Below, piece after piece: positions 47,659-60,800 of a stretch of 64,000 bases of DNA (its first letter is position 1; each line of letters starts with the position of its first letter). This stretch comes from Desmodesmus armatus. Taxonomy: Eukaryota; Chlorophyta; Chlorophyceae; Sphaeropleales; Scenedesmaceae. Below the pieces are notes generated by a model, which was given only the letters and a program-made list of their open reading frames with translations, ran no database searches and was not told where the DNA came from. Made by a program: the position numbers and the translations under genes. The DNA is taken from assembly GCA_007449985.2 (NCBI GenBank), contig VIIQ02000006.1:558001-622000 (forward strand), given 5' to 3'.

Positions 47659-49292
47659 TCATATCAGAGGCAGCAGTGTCATCACCTCACCCAGCAGCTG
47701 TTGCTGCAGCTCCTCCAGCTGCTGCAGCTCTGCCAACTTCTGCTGAGCAGCTGCTGCAGCCAGGCTGGCAACATCCACACCCCCTTCACCCACACACCCA
47801 TCACCCAAATCAGCACCCACACCACCGCCCTGCCCCAGAGCCACATGCGCACTCAGGCTAGGTGTGGGCAGAGCCGCGTGAACAGCAGGGCCTGCTGACG
47901 CAGGCAGCAGGCTGGCCGATGCGCAGGGCACTGCTGCTGCAGGCCAGCCTGAGGGGTCATATGCCAGGGACTGCTGCTGTTGCAGGGAGCTGGGGTGCTG
48001 CAGGCACTGCTGCTGAAGCTCAAGCCGCCGCAGGTGCTGCTGCTCGAGCTGCAACAGCTGCAGGTGATGCTGCAGTAAGGTGTTGAGGTTGGCGGACGCT
48101 CTGCCCAGCATTGAAGACGGCAGGGGTGACTGCTGACCCAGGCGCGACTGCGCCAGCGCGCTGCTGCTGCCGTCCCCCATGCCCTCACCGCCAGCAATGG
48201 AGCCCACCATCAAGCTGCCAAAGGTGCTCGCATTGGAGCCGACAGCAGACAGCCCTCCCTGCGCTGTGGCAGCTGCCCCGGCCTGTTCAAGCCGCATTTT
48301 CAGCTGGGCCACAGTGGCGGCAACTCCGTGCGCCTGCGACTGCTGAGAACTGCCTGAACCGCTGCTGCCAATGCCGATGCCAGCAGCCGCAGGTGGTGAG
48401 GTCAGCGGCCCAGACCAGTCAGCCCAGTCCCCTGCTGGTGCTGCTGTGCCCCCCCAGCTGAGACCAGAGCTGGGGCGTGGGGACAGTGCCACCCCAACCT
48501 CTGTGCTGAAGGTCATCACATCACGTGTAGCATCAGTAGCTGAGTCAAAGGGAGTGCTGCTGCAGGCCAGCTGCCTCTTTGCTGCACCAGCCATGGCGGA
48601 CAGGTCCCTGGAAGGAACACTGCTACCGGCTAGTGCCGCAGAGGCCTCTCCCTGTGGCATATGGCCGTGCTGCTGTTGCAGGTGTTGCTGGGGCAGCGCA
48701 GGCAGGGGGCTGCTCCTGCTGCGCGTAGTGCCTGATGAATCCCACAGCACAGCATCACCGCCACCCTGCTGACTGTCGCCATAGCCAGCTGCACCAGGGG
48801 AGGAGTGCTGGGGTTGCCTGAATGCTGCTGTAGGCAGTGGGCTGCTCCTGCAGGAGCTGCTGCCCCTTGGCAGCTCAGCAGTGCTTGGGCCCCTGCCACA
48901 CCCGCCACCACTGCCGCAGCTGCTACGGCTGCCACAGCCGCCAGAACTGCCGTAGGGTGAGTCACTGCTGTGGCGCCTTGGCTCAGGTGATGTGGGTGGG
49001 TGGCTGCCAGCACCTGGGAAGGTGCTCCTGCGTGCTGGGGCTGCTGCTGACTGCTGGCTGCAGCACTGTGTTGTTCTGTCAGCTGAGCAGCGTGCGTGGC
49101 TGTTGGTGCTGCTGACACGGCGGCTGCAGGGTGGGTTTGGCGGGGTGGGGCCTGCATTGTTGTCAGGCCGTGGGGAGGCATTTGGCAAGGGGGCCCCACC
49201 TTCGCTGCGTTCGGGGGACCCTTGCTTGCAGGCTTCCCTACACACCAGGGGCATGAAGACGCCCGTCCCCTTGTTGCACATTGAAATCAATC
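47659..49292 (-). CDS. Low-complexity Ser/Gln/Pro-rich protein, paralogue 2 (5' end not resolved)
   Basis: This is the second copy of the 40126-41804 gene. After the likely acceptor at 49293-49294 it reads LISMCNKGTGVFMPLVC and ends, identically to copy 1, in LLGEVMTLLPLI. Conserved blocks are the same, but it has gained Gly/Ser-rich inserts (SSGGCGSRSSCGSGGGCG) and lost others. The open frame continues upstream to an ATG at 49416, but in copy 1 that upstream part is not conserved, which favours splicing over read-through. Both copies keep an intact frame across about 1.6 kb despite many indels of three-base multiples, so both are likely under selection. Function unknown. Confidence 0.65.
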
Positions 49293-50296
49293 CTGCAGGG
49301 CATAGATGGTGGACAGACAGACAGGCAGACAGTCTTGTTTGCTGTGCCCCCACAGTGCAGGAAAGGGTAGGCCATGGGACCTCTGGTGGTTTGTCAGCAG
49401 GTCTGCACCTAAACATTCCATTTCAAGGTCTGGGATATTAAACATGATTTCTGATTGCTCAGCGTCTGTGTTGCCCCGCTTTTGGTGCTTTCATGAATTG
49501 CGCTGCCCTGGATATATATATCACACACCATCCCACTCAGCACCGGCAACAAGCGAAGCTCCGGGAGAGTCAAGGGGCCCTCTATCATTATTCTGAGCAT
49601 GCCAATCATATTTCCAGTGTACGACCCACAGCGCCGCTGAGCGGGGGCCCTACCTGATACCTCTCTGTTCACAGCAGTTCGCAGTCGTGTTCGGTTTGGG
49701 TCTCCTCTATGTAGATGTGCAGCATGTGCCTAATACCACTACATTCGGCGTCAATGACGCTGTTTGGCGCTCTCTACATGCTGAGTGGGCCGATATTGTA
49801 ACAACAAAGATACGATACAGAGATACGATACGGATGCGCGAAAGGCCAGCGTGAGCCATCGCCCCCACAAACCTACCAAAAATACTGGTTTTTAACTGGA
49901 GACTACGATCCTGCCTATCACGCTGCTGACACCGGCTGCAGCCATAGTGACATGTTACTACAGTACAGCACAGTACGGTGCGAAATAACTGCCGCGGGAT
50001 CAGCGCTACAAAGGTTGGTGTTTTGTTGCAAACTTGGTGCTTCTGTGTTACTCTCTTTGGGCCTACCCCTGCAGCTGGTGCCTGCACCTGTAGCTGTACC
50101 TGGTATGATCCTGACTTGGGTTCAGGGTGTCCTGGAGTTGTAAAACTTTTGAGGCGAGCCTGTAAGCACCCTGCAAACACATGTGTGCTGAGATCTTTCT
50201 TCTGGGTAAGATAGCTGTGGTGGCGGGAAGTGTTGCGAGAGACACGACAGCAAGACCCGCAGACACAAGCGTCATCAAGCCACCTGGCATGGCATG

Positions 50297-50335
50297 GCAT
50301 ATGGTACATCGTGCCAGTCGCGATGTACCATATGC
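50297..50335. repeat. Perfect 15-base inverted repeat (hairpin)
   Basis: The arms GCATATGGTACATCG (50297-50311) and CGATGTACCATATGC (50321-50335) match at all 15 positions around a 9-base loop. It is preceded by three tandem GGCAT units (50287-50300, overlapping). Noncoding. Confidence 0.95.
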
Positions 50336-50625
50336 AGTGCCCAAGCCAGCCCGCCGCGTTGTGTTTTTCTCATGACTATTCCTCCACAGTGTGTGTATTT
50401 GCAGGAACGGAAGGATCTGGGCCAAGTCGTTTGTGTAGGGCCTGGGTCACCCGGCCTGGCCAGGAAGTCAACTTGCGGCCGCAGACACCTCTTGAAACTG
50501 GTTAAACAGTAGTTGCATGCTTGAATGCCCCAACCTAGCTGTCAGAGGGTCACTTATCATGACCTGTTTAAAAGGTGTAATACATTCATTGGGAGCAGTT
50601 TGTGTGTGCACCTCCTGGTGCCACA

Positions 50626-50646
50626 GAAAGTTCTCCGAGAACTTTC
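50626..50646. repeat. Perfect 9-base inverted repeat, heat-shock-element-like
   Basis: GAAAGTTCT and AGAACTTTC flank CCG. It contains two GAAnnTTC units, the core pattern of heat-shock elements, but their spacing is not the ideal array and no gene starts close downstream. Confidence 0.6.
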
Positions 50647-51189
50647 GAAGAATGTGAGCCACATACATCTAGGCCTATGGGACACTATGGCCTGCATGAC
50701 ACTGTGCGTCTGGACCAGCACTGCCGGCAACCAACAGCCGGCAGCAACAACTTGGCAGTCATTGCCAGCCACGGTTGACTGTTTCAGCTGTAGGAACCAG
50801 CTACTGCTCCAGCTGTCTACCCTGTGGTTAGTGCTTTGAAGGCATGAGTGAGACGAAGTATTAGAAGGGGAGCTGGTGATAAGGTCAAAAGGTGGGCCTG
50901 AGAAAGATGAATGTCTAGGTGGTTTTGGTGGCGCGGCTTTCAGTACCTAGAAGTGTTTCAAAAATTTGCTGGTGCTTTGTGTGGCTGGGTAGCGTGTGTG
51001 TGTGTCCTGCATAGGTTGGGTACACAGAGCTGTGCTCGCGGGGTGGTCATGGGGTTGTGGCTTGTGAACTCTGCGTTTGGTTGTCGGGGGGCATGGGTTT
51101 GCTATATTTGTGTGACAACACCGGTGTCGAGCATTTTTAGGCTGTCTCATGTGCCTCACGTGGAAGATGATTGTAAGCTGGCGTGCCAT

Positions 51190-51560
51190 GTCGTCTCCAA
51201 GGTGACTCCTGGGGGGCTGTGCTGGACTCTTTTTGGGCATCCTTCAACAACTACAGTAGAGCTATCTCTGTACCCGCCTCGCGCTGGCCTCAGGCCCTTG
51301 CCCGCGTTGACGAATGCAGTGTGCAGGTGCACCACAGTAGCTGCCATGACGCAGCAACAGTATTGGCAGCCAGCCTTCGTGCAGTACCTCCTATGTGGGG
51401 AGCTCAGCATGGTACAGGCAAACACGGTTTCACCAACCGGCTGCTGCTAGTGCCCTCTGAGCTGAGGCACACGGCGAGAATGAATCTGCTGTCAGAGGGC
51501 AGCAACCAGCCAGAGGCGACGGCACACAGCAGCACGAAGCTGACACAGGGACACTTGAGG
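51190..51560 (+). pseudogene. Decayed fragment of the Dof gene 5' region
   Basis: This aligns collinearly with 62548-62930. GCTGGACTC...TTTGGGCAT at 51221 matches 62579, and TGACGCAGCAACA at 51347 matches 62705, the same 126-base spacing. GGGCAGCAACCAGCCAGAGG at 51497 matches 62865. Coding remnants include VPPMWGAQ and SEGSNQPEA, matching VPSMWGTQ and VEGSNQPED of the intact gene, but frames shift and the zinc-finger exon is absent. It ends about 300 bases before the RFC1 start. Confidence 0.75.
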
Positions 51561-51865
51561 AACTCCTTGAGGCACTTGTACAACCCCTGCATGGACATAT
51601 AGGCAACCTGGCCATCCATTGGATGCCACTTGAAGTGACTTCAAGAATTTTGAATGTTTGGCAGTGATCATGTGACATTGGTCATCCGCTGCTGTACATG
51701 ATCCTTCGCTGCACTCTTGTAGCGGCTTGCAAGACAAAATCGAAGCTGAAGCGACTTGTCAAGTCCCACCCGGTCTTCACACCAAATTCAAGTGTAGATC
51801 ACCTCACAGCAGCTTGTTCACCAGAGCCGAGGCCTTTGCCCCACCACCATGCAGTAACTGGCCAC

Positions 51866-54800
51866 ATGGTACGCATTGTTCTTTGACAAGCTGGTCTGGT
51901 GCCGTTTTAGCCATGCCAAGCTGACTGTGACTCACTGCCCCACAGGACATACGCAACTTTTTCAAGGCAGCTGGGGGCAAGCCTGCAGGTAGGCCACAGC
52001 AACAGCATGATCATGCACTGGTGGAACACTTTCCACCCCATGATTCTGTGGTATGCAGCGCAGAGGTGTTTGCATGTTTGCAGGCATGTGCTGGCCAGCT
52101 CAGATGCCTCCATGCAGTGTGCAGGCAGACAGGGCATGGCTGTGTGGCTTACCCGCATCTGCTCACCACATACTTCAGCACCTCAGACTGTGCTCGTGCC
52201 TCTGCAGGGGCAGGTGCCGCTCCCAAGAAACCCAAGAAGGTAGGGCTGCAATCACAGTGGCACCTGGCCAGCCACACAAGCAGCTTTCTTCTGTCCAGCA
52301 CAGTGTCCAGCACATGCACCAGACATGGTCCGGCACGCTCACCACACCATGCACAAGAAGCTCTAGGGCTCATGTCCCACCACTGTAGATGCGCAAAATG
52401 ATATTGATCTGTGTCTGTTCATTGTCCATCCTGCCTGCAGGATGCCCCAGTGCCTGCAGCAGCTGCACCTCCTGCTGCGCCACCAGCACAGCGCGCGCCA
52501 GCAGCAGCGGCAGCCGGAAAGGCCTCAACACCCTCCAAGCAGGGCTCACAGCGTGCCGGCGCCAGTAGCAAGGGGCGCTCGCCTGCCAAGCCCAAGGCAG
52601 CAGCAGCAGCCTCAAAGAAGCGCAAAAAGGCAGATGATAGTGACAGCGACGTGGTGAGCGTAGCAGCAGCAGCCTAGCAGCACACAGATGCTGCATGCAG
52701 CTGTGCTGCAGATGCAGGTGCATGCTTGTAGGCTGCAGCAGCGCTGCAGATCCTCACAGTGCAGGACAGTACAGTGCAGGCTCTAGGAGATGGTCCCAGA
52801 ATTGATGTTCTCCAGCAATACGCATACATGCGGCCTGCAGCAGCATTGAACATGCTGATCAGCTGCAGTTGTATATTGTGGCATATCTATAATTATTCAT
52901 TAACCCACCCAGCCGTGCACCGACCCCCCACCACACCATCACTCTGTCACACCCGCACACAACAGGAGATAGTGGATGATGACAGTGACGATGACTTTGA
53001 GGCCATGTCATTGGATGAGGAGGATGACGATGAGGTCATTGCAGTGGACGATGACGACTCAGATGACCTAGAGGAAGCTAAACCCAAGCCAGCCAAGCGA
53101 GCCAAAACGACTGCCAAACCAGCAGCAGGGGCAGCAGCAGCAGCAGCAGGAGGAGCGGCAGCAGGCAAGGCCAAGGGCAAGGGCAAGGCAGGCAGCACAC
53201 CGGCCAAGGGTCGGGGCAAGGCTGCCAACAGGCCGGCGATGGTGATTGAGAAGGACAGCCAGGAGTCTGCTGGAAAGAAGCGCAAGCTGCCTGGCAGCAT
53301 GGTGAGGGAGGAGCCCGGGGTGGGGGTGGGGGGTAGGGGTAGGGCCCCTACCCCTGCCGTAGGGGTAGGGGGCTACCGGACTTTTGACAATGAGAGCATT
53401 GTGAAGTCACACCCCAGGACATCTATTACGCCTTTTTGTGCTTAGGCCCTCCCCTTCCTTCTTCAACATTGCACAGGCTATGCACATAACAGCAAAGACT
53501 GCACGGTTCATGCAACCTAGCCCAGGCGTGCACTCCACCTCCTGTACTGCCCCCCCCCCCCCACACACACTCCTCACCCCTCTGTCTGTGTGTTTTCACA
53601 CAGGCTGGCCAGGAGGCAACCCAGGTTGCGCCCAAGTCAGCGGCCAAGGGCAAGAAGTCTGCAGCAGCAGCGGCTGCTGCCGCCCTGACAGACGAAGCCA
53701 AGTCTGCCATTGCCCTCGTGGAGGCTGTTGCTGCTGACCTGCCGCAGCTGGACAAGGACAGGTGGGTGGTGGCTGCCGTGCTATGCTGTGATGTGTTGTG
53801 GTGTGCTGCCAGCGCAGTGTGCTGTGCTGTGAACGGCACATGTTTCAACGTACAATGCATGCTACACTCCACCCAGATGGCAACAGCATGCGCCTATATT
53901 GGAGTCAGCTGCTGGGGCAGGCACCTTTGTTGCAACTACAGATTCACTACCTAGGGACCTAGTACAAAAGCGTATCAAGGCATCCACATGCCTTGTTTGG
54001 ATGCCAGGGAGCCCAGCATTGTCTACAAGGCAAACAGGTTCGCATGCTATGTTGCTGAGCAAAAAGTATAGGTGCTGGCTCACTGGCTGCTGTGCTTGCT
54101 TTTGTCTCTACTGCCTGCAGCCTGACCTTCGCCCCTAGCGGCATGTTTGCGGGTGGCGCTATGGAGGAGCGCCCGCCACCCGAAGCAGGCACAAAGGTGT
54201 GCCAGCAGCACCTGCATTGCAGTGCTGTGCGGGGGCACATCATGTGCTGACAGCCTCCACACATAGATTATCACCGTGCAGCCATGGCGTGTGCGCATAC
54301 AGCAAAGCCAAAAGCATGAGAGCTTCCATCCTTGCCACCTGCTCTGTTCCCACATGGCATGCATCGAAGTGGTGGCGTGTGGTTTAATTGTGCTGCACAC
54401 CGTCCGTCAGCCATGCCCAATACCTTTGTGGTCATGAGATGACAGGGGTTGGTCTCGTCATCTGAGGTAGCTCTCTTGCAAACCGGCCATGTCCAGGCAA
54501 ATACCCAATGTTGTCCTTGTACGGGTTGTGCCCACGTCGCCCTGTCTGGCCCTGCAGGATGTGACCCGTGGCCACCCTGATGCGTTCACGGGCAAGACGT
54601 TTGTGTTCTCAGGCGTGCTGTCCAGCCTGTACAGGGACACTGCCAAGGACCTGGTGCTCAGCCATGGGGGCAGAGTCACAGGTAGGTGCTGTGCCCCAGG
54701 GTGGGCAGCTGTCACAGTACGGTGGTGTGCTGAGCCCCAGCATATTACCAGCCGGGGCTGGCTGGCCAAGTGGCTTTGTACGGAGGGCTGAGCGTGATAG

Positions 54801-57800
54801 CCTGGCCCTTGAATGCAGCCGCAGTGCCCACCTTGAGCAGTCACGTACTGCACGTGCCTCTTCTCGGGCTGTAGTTGGACCCTTTCACTCAAATCGAAGG
54901 CAACTAGGTGTCAGGTGGTCCCGTGTAAGAAGCAGGTTGCCAAGTTCCCCAGGCCTGTGGCTTAGCTGTACTTTGCAAGACTGCTGCGCCATCTGTTGGT
55001 TGCTGTTGGTGTGGTGTCATCGCTGTCCAGGTGATGTGAGCGGCAAGACCAGCTTCCTGGTGGTGGGAGACCAGTGCAGCAGGAGGAAGTATGACAAGGT
55101 AAGGGTGTGCTCAACACCCAACAGGAGGGGTGCAGTCTGTTACTCAAGCTTGTGAAGTCTTTCAGCCAAGCTTACATCTCATATGGCATGGCTGTGGGTG
55201 AAGCATGTGCTAGTATGTTTCCACAGCACCCTTGTTTCAAAGACAGAGGACATTCAGTGAGGTGTGTATGCCATTAGCTGTCTTGCACCTCAGCCTTGCC
55301 GAGGGGAGATTTGTGGTGTCTGGGGTGCCGTCGAATCTTCAGGCGCTGGAGAAGGGCTGCAGGGTTGTGGACGAGGACGGTTTCCTCAGCATAGTGGCAG
55401 CCAGCGCGTCGCTGGCACCTGAACAGCAGCAGCAGCAGGAGGCCCCAGCGGCGCCGCCAGCCGCCAGCGAACCACCAGCAGCAGCGGCAGCACCAGCGGC
55501 AGTGCCTAAGCAAGCAGCAGGGACGCAGCGCAGCAGTCAGCAGCAGCAGGCCGGCACTGCTGCTGGTCCTGGCAAAGCAGCAGTGCCTGTCATGAGCAGT
55601 ATGGCTTTCCATGGAGGCTCTGGTGGTGCGGCAGCAGCAGCTGCTGCTGGATCTAGCAGGGCTGCAGCAGCTGCGGCTGCTGGGCGACCTGCTGCTGCTG
55701 GTGGTGCTGGCCGCTCTGGGGGCGGTGGCAGTGTGGCAGGTGAGGAGGCCAGCCAGGCTGTGCATGGCAGCAGCACAGGCTGTGGTGGTTGTAGGTAGCG
55801 TTTCAGTTCACGATGCGCACGGTTGAAGCCTTTTGGCTTGAGGCTTTTTGTTGATAAGTACATGCTGGGACGTGCTGTCGCTGCTTAGATGAGCCAGGAG
55901 AGGGTGGTCTTGCGCAGCCTGCTTGCTTGTGGTCTGCTGGGTGTGTGCGCTTGGTTGAAGCGGGTTGAGGCGGATGGTTGAAGTAGGGTGCAGGCGAAGG
56001 GTTGAAGCGAGTGAGGTGCAGGTTGAAGCGGGGTGGAGGTGGAGGGGCGCCTTACAGCTGACCAAATGCATGTTTGTCAACTGTGCTGCAGACACGTTGT
56101 GGGTTGAGAAGTACAAGCCCCGCACAGCCGTTGAGCTGGTGGGCAACCAGACCAACGTGGCAACTGTGCGGCAGTGGCTGCACCAGTGGGAGCAGGTGCA
56201 CCTCAAGGGAGCGACACCCGTGCAGCCCAAGACTGGCGGATATGGGGTGAGTTGGGGAGCAAGTACAGCAGCAGGGTGTCAGTGATGTTTGTGTAGGCTC
56301 CTGCATTGGGGTGTTGTGTGCATGTGTGTGAGGGTAGGTGGCTGGGTGGGTGCTGGCATGTTCAGCTTTGCAGTAGCCGCATCTCTTGGTGAGCCCTTGT
56401 CGATTGAACGTGGTAGTTACTTACTGAACTTGGTGCTTCATGACCATGAGCGCCAGCTGCACATGCTGTTGATTTGCATGGCGGCATTTTGAAACATGCT
56501 TTGTATGTTGGTGCAGGGCAAGCCCAAGGACATGTCCAAGAAGGCGGTGCTGCTGGCAGGACCCCCAGGCATCGGCAAGACCAGCTGTGCGCACATCATC
56601 GCCAAGTGAGCAGCCACCATGCGCATGCTTCCAGCCAGGCAGCAGGAGGGGCATCAGCAGCACAGCAGTGTCGACGCCACATGCTTGACCTAGTGGCTTG
56701 CTGTCAGCTTTGCATGCTGCAGAGGGGTGTGGCACAGTGTGTAGCCCATCCAGCATGCATGTAATCAGCCTGAAATGCATGCATGTATAGCAGCCAGCCA
56801 CAACATGACACATGCACAGCGCCAGCGTCACACTGTGCGCTGACAACTCAGAACATCTGCCTGCACTTGTTCCTGCAGGGAGCTCGGCTTCCAGGTGGTT
56901 GAGGTCAACGCCTCTGACGCACGCAGCAAATCCGACAACAAGGCATCCACTGGCATGGGAGGTGGGTGTGGAAGCCTGTGTGGTCTGTCTCCTGCTGCTA
57001 CTTCCAATTCACTGCTTGACATCTCCATGGGCGCTTGCACGTGCATAAGGTTCCTTGGCATGAACAAGCAACATGTCAAATCAGCACACCGCCTAGTTCA
57101 GCATGATACCAGCCCCCTGCCTTGCCAATGCCCATGGCGAGTTCAACATGCAGCCAGCTGTTCGTAATCATCGTGTGTTGCGCATGCAGGCAAGCTGAGC
57201 AACGTGGTGCGTGAGATGGTGACTAGCACAGCGCTGGCGGCCGCCAGTGGTCACAAGCGCAGGCAGCTGCTGGTGATGGATGAGGTGGACGGCATGTCAG
57301 GTGGGCCGATACCGCTTCTGTGGTGGTGGTGGAGTTGGGTCAGTTCTACTGCTGATGATGCGCCTATCTTGTCGGCATCAGTTAGCTCGCAAGCGTGCTG
57401 AAGGGAGAGCATCCCTTCCAGCTCCACTGGGCCATGAAGCAGGCTGCAGTGGTACTACTGGCCTCAAGCATGGTGTGCATGGATATGGTGTGCGCAGAGG
57501 CGGCTGGCCCCTCCTCAGTGGCTGCAGCACACAGGCATGCTTTCGTGTGCAGGGACAGGGTCTCCTAGCCGGCAGCCCCCTGCTTCAGTGGCAGGGGTAT
57601 TCACAGCAGTACGTTGCACATGTGTGTGTAGCAGCACGCTGTTCTGCTTGACAAGCTCTTTGGTGCATGTTGCGCTGCATGTCCCACTGCAGCTGGTGAC
57701 CGGGGTGGTGTGGCTGACTTAATCAACACCATCAAGATGAGCAAGGTGCCTATTATCTGCATCTGCAACGACAAGTATGTGCAGAAGCTCAGGAGCCTCC

Positions 57801-60800
57801 GCAACCACGTAAGCCACCCCTACTGTGCTGAGACAGCGCAGCTACTTGTGCGCAGCCTGAATTCCGTGATCTGCAGCATGACTTGCACTGACTGCAGCAA
57901 CTGGCAGGTTGCTGCATGTCTGAGCGGGCTCGGCGATGCATGCGGCTGGCAGACCATCTTTCATGGCTTAAGGGCCAATCGATGATGGCCCGGCGACATG
58001 CAGGCCCAAGGCAGTGCAACTTTCATCTTTTATTCATCCACAACTCTATCGCCATTGGATTAGCCCATTCAAGATGCCACTTTGACTCCCGCCGCGCCCT
58101 CTCTCGCAGTGCATTGAGCTGGACTTCCGCAAGCCCACGGCGCAACAGATCGCGGCGCGCATGAAGGACGTGTGCCAGAACGAGGGCCTGGCGGTAAACG
58201 AGGCTACACTGCGGACGCTCATCGAGGGCGGCCAGGGAGACCTCAGGCTGGTGCTGGGGCAGCTGCAGGTCAGCACAGTGCAGCAGCACTTTGCCGCCTT
58301 GCCACCTTGCCGCATATACGGTGGTTGCGTCAGCATGAGGGCTGCAGTGGCTCCGTGAGGAGAGGGGGTGATGCTGCCACCTACCCGGCAATCTGTGCTG
58401 GCAGGGTTAACGTCTTCACATCCCAAAGCTTTGCAGCCACAAGGCACACAGAGCCGGTTGGTTCAAGTTGAGCAATAGTCCTGACGAACACCCAGTCACA
58501 CGATCAATGACTGATGTTGCGCCATGATGCACGTGTTGTGCTGCAGATGGCCCGGCTGCGCAGCAACACCATCAACTATGAGACAGCCAAGGCCATGAAC
58601 AAAGTCAGCAAGGACGCAGACATGAGCCCCTTCAGCGCCTGCACCAAGCTGTTTGAGCCCCGCAATGTGGGCGCCACAGCGAACCCACCCAGGTATGCAG
58701 TTAGGTACCTCCTGCACCTCTGCAGCAGCGGCAGCTGCAGCCTGTCTTTATAGTGCCTGCCAGCATGCGGCTGCTTCCTTATGCCCGGCTTGTACACTGC
58801 ATTGGAGCTGGGCTGCTGGCTTTGCTGTCCTCTTGTCCTCTTGACACTCCTTGTGTGCTGGCGCATTCCTGTGGATCGGTGATATGTTGCCTCTGGCCCC
58901 CAAATGGCTCAAGGATGTGCCGGCAACACCTGTACTGTACTGTGCTGCTGCTGCCCTTGTGCCCTGCAGCCTGACCGACCAGCTGGAGTGGGTCTTCTCG
59001 GACGCTGACCTGGTGCCGCTGCTGGTGCAGGAGAACTATGCCAACTACCTGCCAGACATCGCCAACAGCATGCAGGAGCAGTTTGTGAGTTCAGGCCTGG
59101 ATGCTGGGTTTGTCTATGCAGAGGGGGTGATACACCACCCCTTGTCTTCATTTTGTCGTGCACATGCTGCCCTCTCCATGCCACCATTGGCATACCTACA
59201 TAGCTGCTGACATGCAGGAGGTTTTGGTCGCCCTCCTGGGGGTCCTATCTGCTAATCCATTGGCACATTTACCAGCACCATTATGAAATGTCCTTGTCCT
59301 GTGTAGAAGGTGTTTATCTCTTCTCAAGCTTGTGTGCACCGCATGCTGGCTCCATGTGCTCTGCTGTGCGGTTGCAGAAGCTGCGCGTTATGGCCAAGGC
59401 AGCAGATGCCATCAGCATCGGCGATGTGGTGAACTGCAGCGTGAGGCGCTATGGCAACTGGGGCCTGATGCCGTTTGGGGCAATGATGGGCTCCGTGGTG
59501 CCCGCCACCTATATGCGCGGCAGGCGGGTGGTGCACAACGAGTACGAGCAGGTAAAGCCTGGATTGCTGACACGCCAGCAGGCTCTCTTTGGTCTGAGGT
59601 GGTACGCACGCGCGTCAGCCGGTTCGTCAGGGGTGCTTGCTGATGCAGTAGCGCTGATCCCTGCTGTGGTGTAGCAAGTAGGGGTTGGGTAAAGGCCGAC
59701 AGAACAGCTGCTTGAAGGAAATTCCACAGCTGCATGCAAACATGTTGGCTGTGCCTCGGCTGTACCTGTCGCATAGTGGGGCTGCTTTGCACATGGGCAA
59801 GTGGTTGCTGCCTGTGTCAGTGTCACACGGTGTGGCCCACAAGCTCTTATGAGTCATTCACTATGCCCATCATGTGCTGCAGAACTTCACCCGCTTCAGC
59901 TCATGGTTTGGCAACTACAGCCACGGCAACAAGCAGAACCGGCTGATGGCGGAGCTGTCCTGCGCCATGGCAGCGGGTGACACCGGAGCAACCTGCAGCA
60001 GGGGCAGTGTGCGCCGCGACTACCTGCCAGCACTCAGGCAGGCAAGTGTGCCGGCGGCAGCGTGTACGAGCTGCTTTCTATGCCAGCATCTTTTCTGAAA
60101 CGGTATTGCAGCTTTGCTGTTGCACTGCATGTGATTGTTCCTGACCCAAAGGATGGCTTCCTCAGCTTGACAGCCTGGCTGCTGCAGGGCAGGCCATTCT
60201 GAAGATAGAAAGTTGCTTCATCGCTGGTGCCTGCTGTGTGTCCCCACAGGTCTTGACGCGACCGCTGGCTGTGGAGGGTGAGGCGGCCATACCACAGGTC
60301 ATCAACATCATGCAGGTGCGCGCAGCACGCGGGGCTTCGTCACCATCCCAGCACTTGTGTATCTGCTGCGCTTGTTGCTCAACCTCAGTAAATGGCTTCA
60401 CCAGCGGGACCAAATAGGAGTATTGGCAGGGGGCTCTGTGGTGCTAGTGGTCTGCAAGCATCTGTGTCAACAGCCTCGTGAGTTTGTGGTACTGGGGTGT
60501 GAAGAGCACTGCCTGTGTGGCCTCTGTCCGCAGTCCTACTGCATCAACCGGGACCAGTTTGACTTCATCCTGGACGTGACAAAGTTCAAGAGCAAGGCTG
60601 AGTGGGCGGAGGACCCCATGAAGGAGGTGGACACCAAGACCAAGTCGGCCTTCACACGCACCTTCAACAAGCAGGTGAGGCGCCCTGCACTGCCCAGCCG
60701 CAGCCAAGCAAGGCCGGGTCGGGGGTAGTGATGGTCCGGTTGGCTCTGTTGCTTCGCGATGCCAAAACATCCCATGCTTGCAGCAGCTGCGTAATGCAAT

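Larger units (their letters stand above)
44730..49292. repeat. Segmental duplication, copy 2
   Basis: This is collinear with 36545-41804 in the same orientation, with about 3 kb of unrelated sequence between the copies. It is shorter than copy 1 mostly because of indels in the noncoding half. Confidence 0.75.
49293..51189. other. Gene-poor stretch upstream of the Dof fragment
   Basis: No exon is supported apart from a possible upstream exon of the paralogue 2 gene ending at about 49654. It contains two strong inverted repeats (50297-50335 and 50626-50646) and AGATACGATAC direct repeats near 49808-49830. Confidence 0.4.

Noticed and set aside
35117..51189. Search for a retrotransposon or DNA transposon in the repeat-rich middle
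   Set aside because: I found no reverse-transcriptase, integrase or transposase motif and no convincing long terminal repeats; the repetition is explained by a segmental duplication and short tandem repeats.
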